Source: Stieleria mannarensis (GTDB taxonomy: Bacteria > Planctomycetota > Planctomycetia > Pirellulales > Pirellulaceae). Taken from it: 64,000 nt of DNA. Positions 29,054 to 38,893 of the stretch are shown here, in pieces; the first letter of the stretch is position 1, and every line of letters begins with the position of its first letter. Both the position numbers and the translations under genes were made by a program. The DNA lies in the NCBI RefSeq assembly GCF_014154935.1, contig NZ_JACEHH010000020.1, forward strand, positions 1 to 64,000, given 5' to 3'. The notes under the pieces were generated by a model. That model saw only the letters and a list, made by a program, of their open reading frames with translations, had not been told where the DNA came from and did no database searches.

Positions 29054-31102
29054 CTATTCGCTCAATTCCAATTCATCGAGGGTCGGCGTCGGTGCGTCGG
29101 CGGGCACGAACTGCTGGTCGGGAACGACCGCAGCGTCTTGCATGATCAACCCGCCGCCGCTGGATTGGATTTGGGACGGATCGAAGGAGCGGCGCGTCAC
29201 CGGCGGGGTCATCGTCACTTCGGACGGATCGCGGCGCGGCGTCAGGAATAAACCTTTCTCATAGGCATCACGTTGTGCACCGGCTCCCCACGCGCCCTCG
29301 GCGAGTTGGACCTGGTTATAGGCCAACAACGATCCCTTTTCGCGGTGCAGGTCGCGGATGGCAAGGTTGTAATCGGCCAAGGCTTGGTAGAACGCGACTT
29401 CGCTTTGCACAACCGACCGTTGGGCTTGCAGCAAGAAGTTGATGTTGTCGGTACCATCCAGGTAACGACGCACCAACACGTCGACTTGACGCAGGTCGGC
29501 CTGGTAACGGTTGTAATTGGTTTCGACCAGCTGATGAGTCAATTCGACGTTCCGCGCGGCATCGGAAAGATCGTGGCTGATCCTCAACTCGGTTTCGGCC
29601 AAGACGGCACGTTCACGCTGCAGTTGCAAATTTGCATTGGCGACCGCGGCACTGGCCTGTCGGAGACCGACCGGAAGTGTGAATTCGACACCGGCTTGCC
29701 ATTCTTGGAACTCACCGTTGAGGATGGAGGAACTGAGGCCGTCGAAGCGTCCGTCGTCGATGTCGCCGAGCAGGTTGTCGCCCAAGCCGCGGTAGCGATA
29801 CAGTCCGACGAAGTCGAGTTGCGGTCGCTTGTTCAGCCGCGAGGCGTAGAGTTCAAACTCACGCTGCTTCACTAAGAATCGTTGCCGCCGGATTTCGACG
29901 CGACGCTGAAGGGCTTGCGACAGGGTTGAGTTCCAGTCGAAGACGACTTTCGAATCGACGGGGTCAGTGGTCGGTTTGATCAGCTTGCCATCGGAGGCCG
30001 GCATGCCGAGCAGGTAGCGGAGTTTCTGTTCGGAGGCGTACAACCCGGTCGGTCCGCCCAACTGATTCTGAACGCTGGCTTCGAATTGATAGTACTGCGA
30101 TTGCGCTTGCGCTTCTTCGTCCTGGCGTCCGGCACCGACGTCCAAGCGGACCTTCTGGTACTGGTAGGTTCGCAGCGCCGACTCACGCCCTTTGATATTG
30201 GCTTCGAGCAAGCGATAGGCGGTGGAAAGATCCCAGTACGCTTGTTCGACATCGGCGACCAAACCGACGATGGCGTTTTCGAAATCGGCAAGCGCGACGT
30301 CTTCGTTGATCCGCGCGATCAAGACACCGTTGTAAACGCCCGGTACCTGGCTGGATCCGACGATCCGGTTGTATTGCAGTCCCGCCCCGCGAAGAATCGG
30401 CTGTCGCCACTCCGCTTCGACCCAGCCGACGAAGTCACTGGAGAATTCACGGTTGGGGTTGTTGTTGCGGGTGTAGTCGACAGAGTGGCGGATTGTAAAT
30501 CGGGAACCCAAGGCGGTCTTCTTGGTGAGTTCGCTGTCGTACGCCGCCGATGTCCCTTCGTCGACTTGTCGCTGGAAGACCTGGGTGAAAGGGTTGATCA
30601 GAACGTTTCGCGGGGCGTCCGTACCGAACCAGCTCAATGAATTGCTGTATTGTGCGTCAAAAGCGGACAACGCCGCTTCGACTCCCTGGGCCGACGAGGC
30701 GACTTGACCGGGGTCAAAGACCGTTTGCGCCGTCGCGGCGTTGGTGACACTGGCCCCCAATGACCGGATCACCGGGCTGTCCCGCATCGCCATCGAAACG
30801 GCTTCTTGCAGTGACAGTTCCAACGCGGGAAGTTTCGAGGGGTCTTCCAGCGAGTGCGGCGCTTCGGCGGCATCGGCGGCGATCGTCACCGCGGTGGCAC
30901 ATTCGGCCACCTCAGGATACTCAATCGACATCCCCACGCCGCGATGATAGGACGCCGTCGTGTCGTGCGGCCCGGGCCCGATTCGATCCCAGACGTGGCA
31001 GCCGACGCTTGCCGGTAGCGTGGTCGCGATGGTCATCGCCGTCACGAGATTTCGCAGAAGTCGACGTTTGCTAGTCGTGGAACGCGTGGTGGATCTGGTC
31101 AT
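29054..31102 (-). CDS. TolC-family outer-membrane efflux lipoprotein
   Basis: The protein from ATG 31102 has 682 residues and starts with a lipoprotein signal ending in a lipobox ASVGC (Cys35). The body carries two copies of the outer membrane efflux domain, with long helices of alternating polar and hydrophobic residues, for example LEANIKGRESALRTYQYQK and LQLQRERAVLAETELRISH. TolC proteins form trimeric outer-membrane channels for type I secretion or RND/ABC efflux. No inner-membrane pump or adaptor gene is adjacent, so the partner is unknown. It is about 200 residues longer than E. coli TolC, mainly through N- and C-terminal extensions. The ATG at 31168 would place 22 residues before the signal and is less likely. 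Confidence 0.85.
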   Translation of the reverse strand: MTRSTTRSTTSKRRLLRNLVTAMTIATTLPASVGCHVWDRIGPGPHDTTASYHRGVGMSIEYPEVAECATAVTIAADAAEAPHSLEDPSKLPALELSLQEAVSMAMRDSPVIRSLGASVTNAATAQTVFDPGQVASSAQGVEAALSAFDAQYSNSLSWFGTDAPRNVLINPFTQVFQRQVDEGTSAAYDSELTKKTALGSRFTIRHSVDYTRNNNPNREFSSDFVGWVEAEWRQPILRGAGLQYNRIVGSSQVPGVYNGVLIARINEDVALADFENAIVGLVADVEQAYWDLSTAYRLLEANIKGRESALRTYQYQKVRLDVGAGRQDEEAQAQSQYYQFEASVQNQLGGPTGLYASEQKLRYLLGMPASDGKLIKPTTDPVDSKVVFDWNSTLSQALQRRVEIRRQRFLVKQREFELYASRLNKRPQLDFVGLYRYRGLGDNLLGDIDDGRFDGLSSSILNGEFQEWQAGVEFTLPVGLRQASAAVANANLQLQRERAVLAETELRISHDLSDAARNVELTHQLVETNYNRYQADLRQVDVLVRRYLDGTDNINFLLQAQRSVVQSEVAFYQALADYNLAIRDLHREKGSLLAYNQVQLAEGAWGAGAQRDAYEKGLFLTPRRDPSEVTMTPPVTRRSFDPSQIQSSGGGLIMQDAAVVPDQQFVPADAPTPTLDELELSE

Positions 31103-31280
31103 CAATGTCTGCCGCGTAGGATGGCGAGTGGCCGGCGATGCCTGAAATAATCCGGACGAGCCCGCCATCGGGTCGAATTGGTGTTTGTCCTATCGACCAT
31201 CCGCACGGCAAAACTGGAACAACCCGACCCTGAAATCACGCCGGGCCATCGACACAACCGGCAAACTCCGACAACCGATG

Positions 31281-32609
31281 TCAAACCAGAACGGTTCTGC
31301 TGGTCATAACAGTGTCGATTTCGTCCGCGGCAAGCTGTGGGCCGGGCGGCCCCCCAAATCTTGCGCCGAGCGTTCGCAACGAAGCCGACAACAGGGAATC
31401 CTGTAGAACAATTGCCAACGTGCCTGCAAGGTCACGATCGTTTTGCAAGCAAACTCCACCGCCGAGCGTCGCCACTCGCTCGGCATTGTCGAACTGGTCG
31501 AACGCCAGCGGGCGGATGATCTGTGGGATTCCGGCGCGCAGGGCTTGCGACGTCGTGCCGATCCCGCCGTGGTGCACGATCCCGCCGCAATGCGGCAACA
31601 GTTTTCCCAGCGGCATATAGCCCGAGGTGCGTACGTTGTCGGGCAACTGCGACGGAAAACAACTCGGATCGCCGCTCAGCAACAATCCCGGTCGGCCCAG
31701 TTTCACGCATGCATCGCAGGCTTGGCGAAAGAACTGGTGCGTGTGCCAGTTGGCCGACCCGGCGGTGAACACGATCGGGCGATCGGTCGGCGGATCGGCG
31801 AGTTCGTCGCCCCCATCACGCGGCGGCCCGTCCGACAACGGAAACCCGACGTGTCGAAGTTGCGGCAGCACACCGACGGTCGATGGAGCGAACCAGTCCG
31901 GATAACACGCCAGGACGCGATCCGGCGACAGCCACCAGCGGTGCATGATGCGGCGGACCGGCCGGAGTCCGTGCTCGCGTCGAATTCGATTGATCGGCCC
32001 GGCAAGCAGCGGGTCCAAGATCACTTTGTCGCCCAACCAATAAGCCAATCGAAACGTTCGCAGATGCCGCGTCGGTTCGAAGCGCCAGGGCGTTAATCGC
32101 GCCGGTTGCTCGGGGGTTCGCAACATCACCGGTGCCAGATGCACGTCCACCAGCGGAGTCGTCGGATCCAGATCGCGAAAGATCCGCGAGGAAAAGTCCA
32201 GCGGGTGGGCCACCAGGATGGTTCGCCCCGGACGATGTAGCGATCGGATCAGATCGAAATGGGGGCGGAGAAACTCTGCGGCGATCCCGCCGATCACTTT
32301 TCGCATCCCACGCAGCAGCGTCCAGACCGCGGGGTCGGCCAGCATGTCATCGAACTGTTGCCGGTCGATCAAAGAATATGGCTGCAGGCCCGCCGCTTCG
32401 GCCAGTTCCGCATAGGGCTGGGCCAACGAGATCGCAACGTCGTACCCGCGTCGACGGAGCTGCACGCCGATCGCAAGCATCGGGTTGACATCGCCTCGGG
32501 AACCGGGCGCCGAAAGGATGGCCAAGGGGCGATCGGACGAGGTGTTCAACTCGGATGAAAATGTTTGGGTGATCGGTCGGCCTGGCAACGAGGTCGTGCG
32601 GTTTTTCAA
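31281..32609 (-). CDS. GT1-type glycosyltransferase (MurG/UGT fold)
   Basis: About 442 residues. The N-terminal domain begins with LAILSAPGSRGDVNPMLAIG, the classic start of GT28/GT1 enzymes that act on lipids or natural products. The C-terminal nucleotide-sugar domain has the signature HHGGIGTTSQALRAGIPQI (about residue 385) and a following PLAFDQFDNAERV. These match UDP-glucosyl or rhamnosyl transferases. The acceptor is unknown. The first codons are uncertain: ATG codons upstream of 32609 lie inside an interspersed repeat, and TTG 32609 is the first plausible start after it. It is flanked on the same strand by the TolC-like gene (179 nt) and the sigma54 activator. Confidence 0.82.
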   Translation of the reverse strand: MKNRTTSLPGRPITQTFSSELNTSSDRPLAILSAPGSRGDVNPMLAIGVQLRRRGYDVAISLAQPYAELAEAAGLQPYSLIDRQQFDDMLADPAVWTLLRGMRKVIGGIAAEFLRPHFDLIRSLHRPGRTILVAHPLDFSSRIFRDLDPTTPLVDVHLAPVMLRTPEQPARLTPWRFEPTRHLRTFRLAYWLGDKVILDPLLAGPINRIRREHGLRPVRRIMHRWWLSPDRVLACYPDWFAPSTVGVLPQLRHVGFPLSDGPPRDGGDELADPPTDRPIVFTAGSANWHTHQFFRQACDACVKLGRPGLLLSGDPSCFPSQLPDNVRTSGYMPLGKLLPHCGGIVHHGGIGTTSQALRAGIPQIIRPLAFDQFDNAERVATLGGGVCLQNDRDLAGTLAIVLQDSLLSASLRTLGARFGGPPGPQLAADEIDTVMTSRTVLV

Positions 32610-32610
32610 A

Positions 32611-32803
32611 TGAACCCTCCTGGCAGGAGGGTCGAGCGCAGCGAGGGGCATACGCATCAAGTTAAGAATGAACCCTCCCTGGAAGGGAGGGTCGAGCGCA
32701 GCGAGGGGAGGGTCGATTGGTGGTATTTGAGTGATTCCGAGCCACAACCGACCCTCCCCGCGTCGTCGTACACTCCTCCGCGACCCTCCCAAAGGGAGAG
32801 TGA
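32611..32803. repeat. GGGAGGG-hairpin interspersed repeat, copy 2 plus partial copy
   Basis: A complete unit (32670-32803) matches the element at 19253-19387 over about 130 bp. Directly before it, 32611-32652 repeats the first 40 bp of the unit (hairpin plus TCGAGCGCAGCGAGGGG). The tandem partial copy suggests duplication in place. It lies between the glycosyltransferase start and the end of the sigma54 activator gene. Confidence 0.7.
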
Positions 32804-32823
32804 AGTCGTAAACGCATTTGGCA

Positions 32824-34650
32824 CTAGCGATCGATTTCGTATTCGGTGAGTTTCCGGTAGGCGGTGGCGCGGCTAATCCCCAGCAACTTGGCGGCTTCGG
32901 GAACGCTGCCGCCGGTCCGTTCGAGTGCCTTGGTGATCAATCGCTTTTCCCACTCGTCGATTCGAAACGTGTCCAGTCGACTGATGCCGGCATCGCGCAA
33001 ACCGAGATCGTCGGGTTGGATTTCATCACCGTCGGCCATCACGATTGCGCTGTCGATGACATTTCGCAGTTGCCGAACATTACCGGGCCACATGTATTGC
33101 CGCATTCGGTCGCGTGCCGCTTTGGAAAGTTTCAGCTTGGCACGGCCGTGCTGCATGCGGAAGTGTTCGAGGAAATAGTCGATCAGCAAGTCCAAGTCGT
33201 CGCCCCGTTCTCGCAGCGGCGGCAGCAACAGTTCGAACACGGTTAAACGATAGAACAGGTCTTCGCGGAACCGTTTCTCGCGGACGAACTCGGCCAAGTC
33301 GCGGTTGGTCGCGGCGATCACGCGGACATCGACGTGGACTTCCTGGGTTCCGCCGACCGGCAAGAATGGATGACCTTCGAGAATTCGCAACAACTTGGCT
33401 TGCCCCTCCAACGTCAACTCGCCGATCTCATCGAGAAACAGCGTGCCGGTATGGGCTTGTTGGAACCAACCCTCGTGGTCGCTATCGGCACCGGTGAAGG
33501 AGCCTTTCTTGTGTCCGAACAGTTGGCTTTCAATCAACTCGGACGGAATCGCGGCGCAGTTGACGGTCAACATCGGGCGTTTAGACCGCTTGCTGCTGCG
33601 ATGGACGGCACGGGCGACCAGTTCCTTGCCACAGCCGCTTTCCCCGCGAACCAAGACACATCCGTTGGCCGCCGCGACACGGGTGATCTTTTCTTTCAGT
33701 CGCAGCATCACGGGGCTTTCGCCGATCAATTCATCGGTGTCGGCGTTTCGTTTGGCAATCTGTTTGGCCTCGACACGCAATTGATCGTGCTGCAGGGCGC
33801 GGTCCAAACCGACGGCCAACAACCTCGCCGCCGCGATCGCCAGTTCGAAGTCGATTTCGTTGAACGACGGCCGGTTGCGGTAGAGATGCAGGATCCCAAT
33901 GTTCGCTTCGTTGGTGTCCAGCGGGACGTAGATCGCATCGGACCAAACCGACTTTGCCGGCAGTTTTTCTTGCAACTCCTCGTCCGAGGAGCGTTTGTCG
34001 TTGACCCAGATGGCTTCCCCACCACCGACGACGCGGCGGAGGATGCCACGGCTGACTTTGACCTTGTCGACTTCGTCACTCGGTTCGACCTTGTGCGGGC
34101 GTTGGCGACCGTCACCGCCGTCAAAGGACAGTCCGACCGCATCGGCGCTGGTCCGGTCGCGGAGCAATTTCAGCACCGAATCGATCACTTCGTCCGGGTT
34201 CTCCAGCCGCAGCATCGAAAGGCTCAGCAGGTACAGGTCAAACAGATAGCCGGCGTGGGCGACATCACGCATCGGGTCGTCGGTCGAACGGGTGTCGATC
34301 AACGAGACGTCTTGAACGATCGTCTGGAACGCGTCGTCCAACTCGGCACTGTCGGAAGACGGATCGATGAAACGCATTTCCGTTCCGCCGATCGTCAGCA
34401 CACATTGATCGGCGATTTGCGCCGAATCGATCTTTTGGCCGTTGACCAACGTCCCATTGCGGCTGCCCGTGTCACGGACCTGCCAGCGATCATCCTCGTA
34501 GAACACGACCGCGTGAAACCGGCTGCAGACCGGATCGGACAGCATGATTTCGCAGCTCGATCCGCGACCGACGTGCATCGGTCGTTGCGGGTCCAACGGG
34601 TAATGGCGGCCCTTCTCGGGCCCGGTTTCAACCGCAAGGTACGCGACCAT
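32824..34650 (-). CDS. FHA-GAF sigma54-dependent transcriptional activator
   Basis: The 608-residue protein has four parts. An FHA domain (about 5-97; GRGSSCEI, SRFHAVV, SRNGTLVNG) binds phosphothreonine. A GAF-like domain (about 150-285) follows. The AAA+ sigma54-interaction domain (about 308-530) has Walker A GESGCGKE (336-343), loop GSFTGA (383-388, where GAFTGA is usual) and Walker B FLDEIGEL. A Fis-type helix-turn-helix (about 565-605) closes the protein. It should activate sigma54 promoters in response to kinase signalling, since FHA replaces the usual receiver domain. The kinase at 20063 is a possible but unproven partner. ATG 34650 starts directly before the FHA domain. Confidence 0.92.
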   Translation of the reverse strand: MVAYLAVETGPEKGRHYPLDPQRPMHVGRGSSCEIMLSDPVCSRFHAVVFYEDDRWQVRDTGSRNGTLVNGQKIDSAQIADQCVLTIGGTEMRFIDPSSDSAELDDAFQTIVQDVSLIDTRSTDDPMRDVAHAGYLFDLYLLSLSMLRLENPDEVIDSVLKLLRDRTSADAVGLSFDGGDGRQRPHKVEPSDEVDKVKVSRGILRRVVGGGEAIWVNDKRSSDEELQEKLPAKSVWSDAIYVPLDTNEANIGILHLYRNRPSFNEIDFELAIAAARLLAVGLDRALQHDQLRVEAKQIAKRNADTDELIGESPVMLRLKEKITRVAAANGCVLVRGESGCGKELVARAVHRSSKRSKRPMLTVNCAAIPSELIESQLFGHKKGSFTGADSDHEGWFQQAHTGTLFLDEIGELTLEGQAKLLRILEGHPFLPVGGTQEVHVDVRVIAATNRDLAEFVREKRFREDLFYRLTVFELLLPPLRERGDDLDLLIDYFLEHFRMQHGRAKLKLSKAARDRMRQYMWPGNVRQLRNVIDSAIVMADGDEIQPDDLGLRDAGISRLDTFRIDEWEKRLITKALERTGGSVPEAAKLLGISRATAYRKLTEYEIDR

Positions 34651-35021
34651 GATTCATTCACGTCGTGGGGCAACATTGGCAACCGGCCGAAAGCGATCTT
34701 CGCCTTCCCGCCCGGCTACCCCCGCCATCATAGCCAGAATCTCATTTTAAGACTAGAGAGATGAGAGTCCTGGTGCTGCGCTCCCGTTGGATAGTTGGGT
34801 TCATGGGGGGGCGCGAACCCACGGATGTTGCGCGGTCGGGGATCCGCGGGTTCGCGCTGCTATCCGTGGGCAATCAATCACCTTCTGGTGGTGGTACAGG
34901 CCGCCAGAGAGATTTGCGAAAACCCTCGAGGATCAACGACTTAAAAACCGCATACCCTTTGACAGAGAGTGTGCCTAAATGGGTAGCCAAGCAGCAGGCA
35001 TCCAAGCGACCGGCCCGTCGA
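34651..35021. other. Intergenic stretch with inverted repeat
   Basis: No gene seen. An imperfect inverted repeat at about 34811-34856 (arms GCGCGAACCCACGGAT and ATCCGCGGGTTCGCGC) may act as a terminator for the CstA transcript or be an interspersed repeat. The activator promoter should lie just above 34650. Confidence 0.45.
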
Positions 35022-36869
35022 TCAGCCGCTGGACCCCGCCGCGGTCTCGGCGGGTGCTTCCAGTACACCCCGGCAGCGTCCCCAGACCATCACGCCTTCG
35101 ACGACCATCCAAACCTGCAGTGCCAGGATCGAAAATCCGAAGGTCGTCAACACGACGTTGCCCGCGGGCAGCCAGTTGTAAAACAGATCGTAGGTGATCG
35201 CCCAGGCCGGCATCAACAGCATGATGAACATCGGGATCATGATCGATGCCAGCGGTTTGCTGCGGCGGGCCAAGAAGATCAATGCGACCATCAGCGCCAG
35301 TCCGGCCAGCAACTGGTTGGTGGCTCCGAACAAGGGCCACAGGACCAAGCCGCCTTTGCCGGGGCTTTCGCCGGCGAACACGGCGATGGTCAATCCGACC
35401 GCGACGGCGATTCCGGTCGCCACGTACTTATTGGCCAGCGGTTTGGCACCGGCCGAAAGCGCCAGTTCGCTGATCACGTAGCGTTGCAGCCGAGTGGCGG
35501 TGTCCAGCGTCGTGGCGGCAAAACAGGCGACCAGGACCGCCATGACCGCGATCGCCAGCCGCAGCGGTAACCCGAGTGCGGACAAAAAGTTCGCCCCGCC
35601 GTCGACAAACGCCCGCAGCTTCTTGGCCAGGTTTTGCTTTTTCCAACCCGCATCGGGCTCTCCGTCCGCCCCGGTTCGATAGTATTCCCGCCAGGCCTGA
35701 TTGCCGGAAACGTCGGCACGCTCGATCGTGACCACCGACCGTCCCGCATCACCGGTCATCGTCACGCTGCGATTGAGCGGCCCCATGCCCACGCCGGCCG
35801 AGCAAGCGAGGATCACCAACACCGCCAACATGCCTTCCAGCAGCATGCTGCCGTACCCGACCGCCTGGGCGTCGCTGGCTTTTTCGAGTTGTTTACTGGT
35901 CGTTCCGCTGCTGACCAAACAGTGAAACCCGCTGCAGGCTCCACAGGCGATCGTGATGAACAGAAACGGAAACATGCTGGGCGCATCGGCGGGGACTTCG
36001 CTGGCAATCATCGGTGCCGAATCGGTCAATTGGGCTTGTCCGGTCAACGACGCCAGCCCCAAGCCGCCCAACAACAACGCCAACGCCACGAACAGCTGCA
36101 AACTGTTGATGTAGTCGCGCGGCTGCAACAGCAACCAAACCGGCAAGACCGAGGCGATGAAGGCATAGATCAACAGCGCGATGGTCCAGACAACCGTCGG
36201 CGTCCAGAACAGGCTGTCGCTGGGCAGGTAGGGCGTCAGGTCGATCGGCAGGTGATACGCGCCCAAGTAGACGGCGACGTACAGCACCGCCAATCCGACC
36301 AGGCTGGGAATCACCAACCCGCCGCCGCTGCGATAGCGCAATCCGATGATGACCGCAATCGGCATCGCGATCCAAACGCTCAGCACCGATTCGGGATAAA
36401 TTGCAAAGATGCTGGCGATCACCAATCCGAACACCGCCAGGACGATCGACAGTGCGAGCGAGAGCACGATCAGGAACAGAACTTTGGCGCGGGGTGAAAT
36501 CAACCGGCCGGCGGCTTGCCCGATCGTTTGGCCTTTATTGCGGATCGAGATCACCAGGGCGGCCAGATCATGGACTCCCCCGATCAGGATGGATCCGAAA
36601 ACGACCCACAACAGCGCCGGCAACCAGCCCCAAAACACCGCCAGTGCCGGTCCGACGATCGGTCCCGTGCCGGCGATACTGGTGAAATGGTGGCCGAAAA
36701 CGATTGATTTCCGCGTCGGGACAAAGTCCACGTCGTCGCGGCATTCCTCGCTCGGCATCGTCGCGTCGTCGCTCAGCCCGAACAGCCGCTTGGCCAACCA
36801 GCGGCCGTACGTGTTGTAGGCAACGACAAATCCGACCATCGACAAGACGGCGACAACAAGAGTGCTCAT
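35022..36869 (-). CDS. cstA: Carbon starvation protein A family peptide transporter
   Basis: The 615-residue protein is a multi-pass inner-membrane transporter of the CstA family, with about 16 hydrophobic segments. Diagnostic motifs include FGHHFTSIAGTGPIVGPALAVFWGW and AFHCLVSSGTT-like SGFHCLVSSGTT in the middle, and GATNQLLAGLALM near the C-terminus. CstA and BtsT import peptides or pyruvate under nutrient limitation. The ATG at 36869 begins the first helix (MSTLVVAVLSMVGF). A start at 36926 would add 19 polar residues. The gene is divergent from the thioredoxin reductase gene. A partner such as BtsS/BtsR is not seen nearby. Confidence 0.93.
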   Translation of the reverse strand: MSTLVVAVLSMVGFVVAYNTYGRWLAKRLFGLSDDATMPSEECRDDVDFVPTRKSIVFGHHFTSIAGTGPIVGPALAVFWGWLPALLWVVFGSILIGGVHDLAALVISIRNKGQTIGQAAGRLISPRAKVLFLIVLSLALSIVLAVFGLVIASIFAIYPESVLSVWIAMPIAVIIGLRYRSGGGLVIPSLVGLAVLYVAVYLGAYHLPIDLTPYLPSDSLFWTPTVVWTIALLIYAFIASVLPVWLLLQPRDYINSLQLFVALALLLGGLGLASLTGQAQLTDSAPMIASEVPADAPSMFPFLFITIACGACSGFHCLVSSGTTSKQLEKASDAQAVGYGSMLLEGMLAVLVILACSAGVGMGPLNRSVTMTGDAGRSVVTIERADVSGNQAWREYYRTGADGEPDAGWKKQNLAKKLRAFVDGGANFLSALGLPLRLAIAVMAVLVACFAATTLDTATRLQRYVISELALSAGAKPLANKYVATGIAVAVGLTIAVFAGESPGKGGLVLWPLFGATNQLLAGLALMVALIFLARRSKPLASIMIPMFIMLLMPAWAITYDLFYNWLPAGNVVLTTFGFSILALQVWMVVEGVMVWGRCRGVLEAPAETAAGSSG

Positions 36870-37116
36870 GGGGGGATGCGTCAGGGGGGAAGGATGGCGG
36901 GATAAGGCCCGCGAGGGCAATTTCAATCGAATCCGCCGAGTCTAACCGATCGGCGACGGTTTGTCGTTTCCCGATACCGTCAATTGCACCCACACCGGGG
37001 CGATTGCAGCCCCGGTCGCGGCCCGTACCATGGCCCGTACCATGGAACAGCCGCTGACGTGGTCCTATAATCCCCAACCCATTCGCACGAACCATCTCTG
37101 CAGGAGTTCTCACACG

Positions 37117-38184
37117 GTGAGCAACGAGATCGAAAAAACCATCATCATCGGCAGCGGACCTGCCGGCTGGTCCGCCGCCATCTATGCCGCTCGGGCGAAC
37201 CTGAATCCGGTCGTCTACGAAGGGACCGTCAAACCGGAGATGATCCCGCTGGGGCAATTAGCGTTCACGACCGAAGTGGAAAACTTTGCCGGTTTCCCCG
37301 CCGGTGACATCCGCGCATTCGTCGAATCGGCCGTGGACAAGGACCGCCATTGGAACTTGCCGCCGGTCCCCCAAGGCCACGAGCGCGACGGAAAGCCGCA
37401 CTATGCAGTCCAGGGCGTCGAACTGATGGAATTGATGAAGCAGCAGGCGCTCAATTTCGGGACCCGCGTGGTCGGCGAAGACATCGTCAGCGTGGATTTC
37501 AGCGGGCCGGTGAAAAAGTTGACCACCAGCGGCGGCGCGACGGTCCAGGCCCACACGGTGATCATCGCCACCGGCGCCCGGGCAAATTACCTGGGGCTGC
37601 CCAGCGAAGAGGAGTACAAGAACAAGGGCGTCAGCGCCTGTGCGGTCTGTGACGGGGCCCTGCCGATCTACCGCAGCAAGCCGCTGGCGGTCGTCGGCGG
37701 CGGTGACTCCGCGGTCGAAGAAGCCACCTATCTGGCCAACTTGAAAGGCGCCGACACGATTTACTTGCTGGTCAGACGCGACGAAATGCGGGCCAGCAAG
37801 GTCATGCAGGAACGCGCGATCAATCACCCCAACATCGACATCCAGTGGAACACGGTCGTCGAGGAAGTCCAGGGTGACGGCAACCTGGTCAATAACCTGC
37901 GTGTCAAAAGCACCGTCGACGATTCACAACGTGACTTGAAAGTCGGCGGCATGTTCGTCGCGATCGGGCACACCCCCAACACATCGTTCTTGGAGGGAGC
38001 GGTCGATATGAACGACAGCGGCTACATCCGCTGGACCAAGTCGTTCCGCACGAACACCTCGGTCGACGGCGTGTTCGCCGCCGGCGACGTCGCTGACGAC
38101 TACTATCGCCAAGCGATCACGTCGGCCGGAACTGGTTGCATGGCTGCCCTGGACGCCGAACGCTACCTGGTCGAACTGGAATAG
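37117..38184 (+). CDS. trxB: Thioredoxin-disulfide reductase
   Basis: The 355-residue flavoprotein reduces thioredoxin with NADPH. It has the FAD-binding [16 protein letters not shown] near the N-terminus, the redox-active CAVC (Cys175, Cys178), the NADPH-binding [10 protein letters not shown] and the FAD-binding GVFAAGDV near the C-terminus. It is about 35 residues longer than typical TrxB because of an insertion around residues 70-105 ([20 protein letters not shown]) in the first FAD domain. The GTG at 37117 is chosen because CAGGAG lies 10 nt before it and the FAD motif starts soon after. The frame is open upstream to 36961, through a duplicated CCCGTACCATGG (about 37021-37046). Confidence 0.93.
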   Translation: MSNEIEKTIIIGSGPAGWSAAIYAARANLNPVVYEGTVKPEMIPLGQLAFTTEVENFAGFPAGDIRAFVESAVDKDRHWNLPPVPQGHERDGKPHYAVQGVELMELMKQQALNFGTRVVGEDIVSVDFSGPVKKLTTSGGATVQAHTVIIATGARANYLGLPSEEEYKNKGVSACAVCDGALPIYRSKPLAVVGGGDSAVEEATYLANLKGADTIYLLVRRDEMRASKVMQERAINHPNIDIQWNTVVEEVQGDGNLVNNLRVKSTVDDSQRDLKVGGMFVAIGHTPNTSFLEGAVDMNDSGYIRWTKSFRTNTSVDGVFAAGDVADDYYRQAITSAGTGCMAALDAERYLVELE

Positions 38185-38893
38185 CCCATCTCTCCAAGTA
38201 CGACGGTCCCTTCCGGGCCGTCGCGGTTGCTTGCATGATTCCGCAGGCAGTCTTGGGAGTCGATGTAAAACTCTGTGAACTCGAACAGTTGTGACACTGT
38301 TTAAACGATCCTGGCTCCACTCTCCCCCGAAAAACTGGCGAGCTCCAGCGAGTCAGTATTGAGTGAGCCGTAGGCGCTAGCCTCGGGCCTTATAGCTAAA
38401 GTAACGGATAGCGCGGCGCCCGCGGCTAGTGCCATCGGCTCAGTTTTCACTATCCCACCCCCGGCCTGGCCTGATGAAAATTGAGTGGCGTCTGATACTG
38501 GTGAACCGACAATGATTGCAAATTGCAAAATGAACACTGCAAATTGCAAAATGATTTGAGCGACGATTCCCGGCAAATTTAAATTTTGCAATGAACAATT
38601 TGCAATCGAGGGATCCAGCAGAATCGTTGAACGTCCCTGAACCTACCCAACCTTCCAAGTTCCGTTGATTTTCATCAGGCCACCCCGGCCCCTCTCCCCA
38701 AAACAGATCGCGGTCAACGTGACTCTGTGATCAATCTCTTTCGCGCGATCTGTTTTGGAGAGAGGGGAGCTATTTTTGACAGGAGTGTCTGAGTTGATTT
38801 GGACGGGATCCACCTCACACATCGGCCCCATCTTCGGCTATATTCCGCGGGTGAATCCCCCCTCCCGCCTCATTCTCTGTAGTCGCCTCATCG
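38185..38893. other. Long intergenic region with direct and inverted repeats
   Basis: No gene seen. It holds two copies of GCAAATTGCAAAATGA 21 nt apart (about 38517-38555) and an inverted copy of related sequence near 38590. A strong inverted repeat lies at 38689-38767: the arms, about 24 nt each (CCCTCTCC..AAAACAGATCGCG), surround a 31-nt loop. A further inverted sequence lies near the TrxB stop. The hairpin may be a terminator or a regulatory structure before the transporter gene at 38894. Confidence 0.55.

Noticed and set aside
33334-36497. Long open frames opposite the sigma54 activator and CstA genes
   Set aside because: They are antisense shadows of well-supported genes in GC-rich DNA and have low-complexity Arg/Gln/Asp-rich translations without domains.
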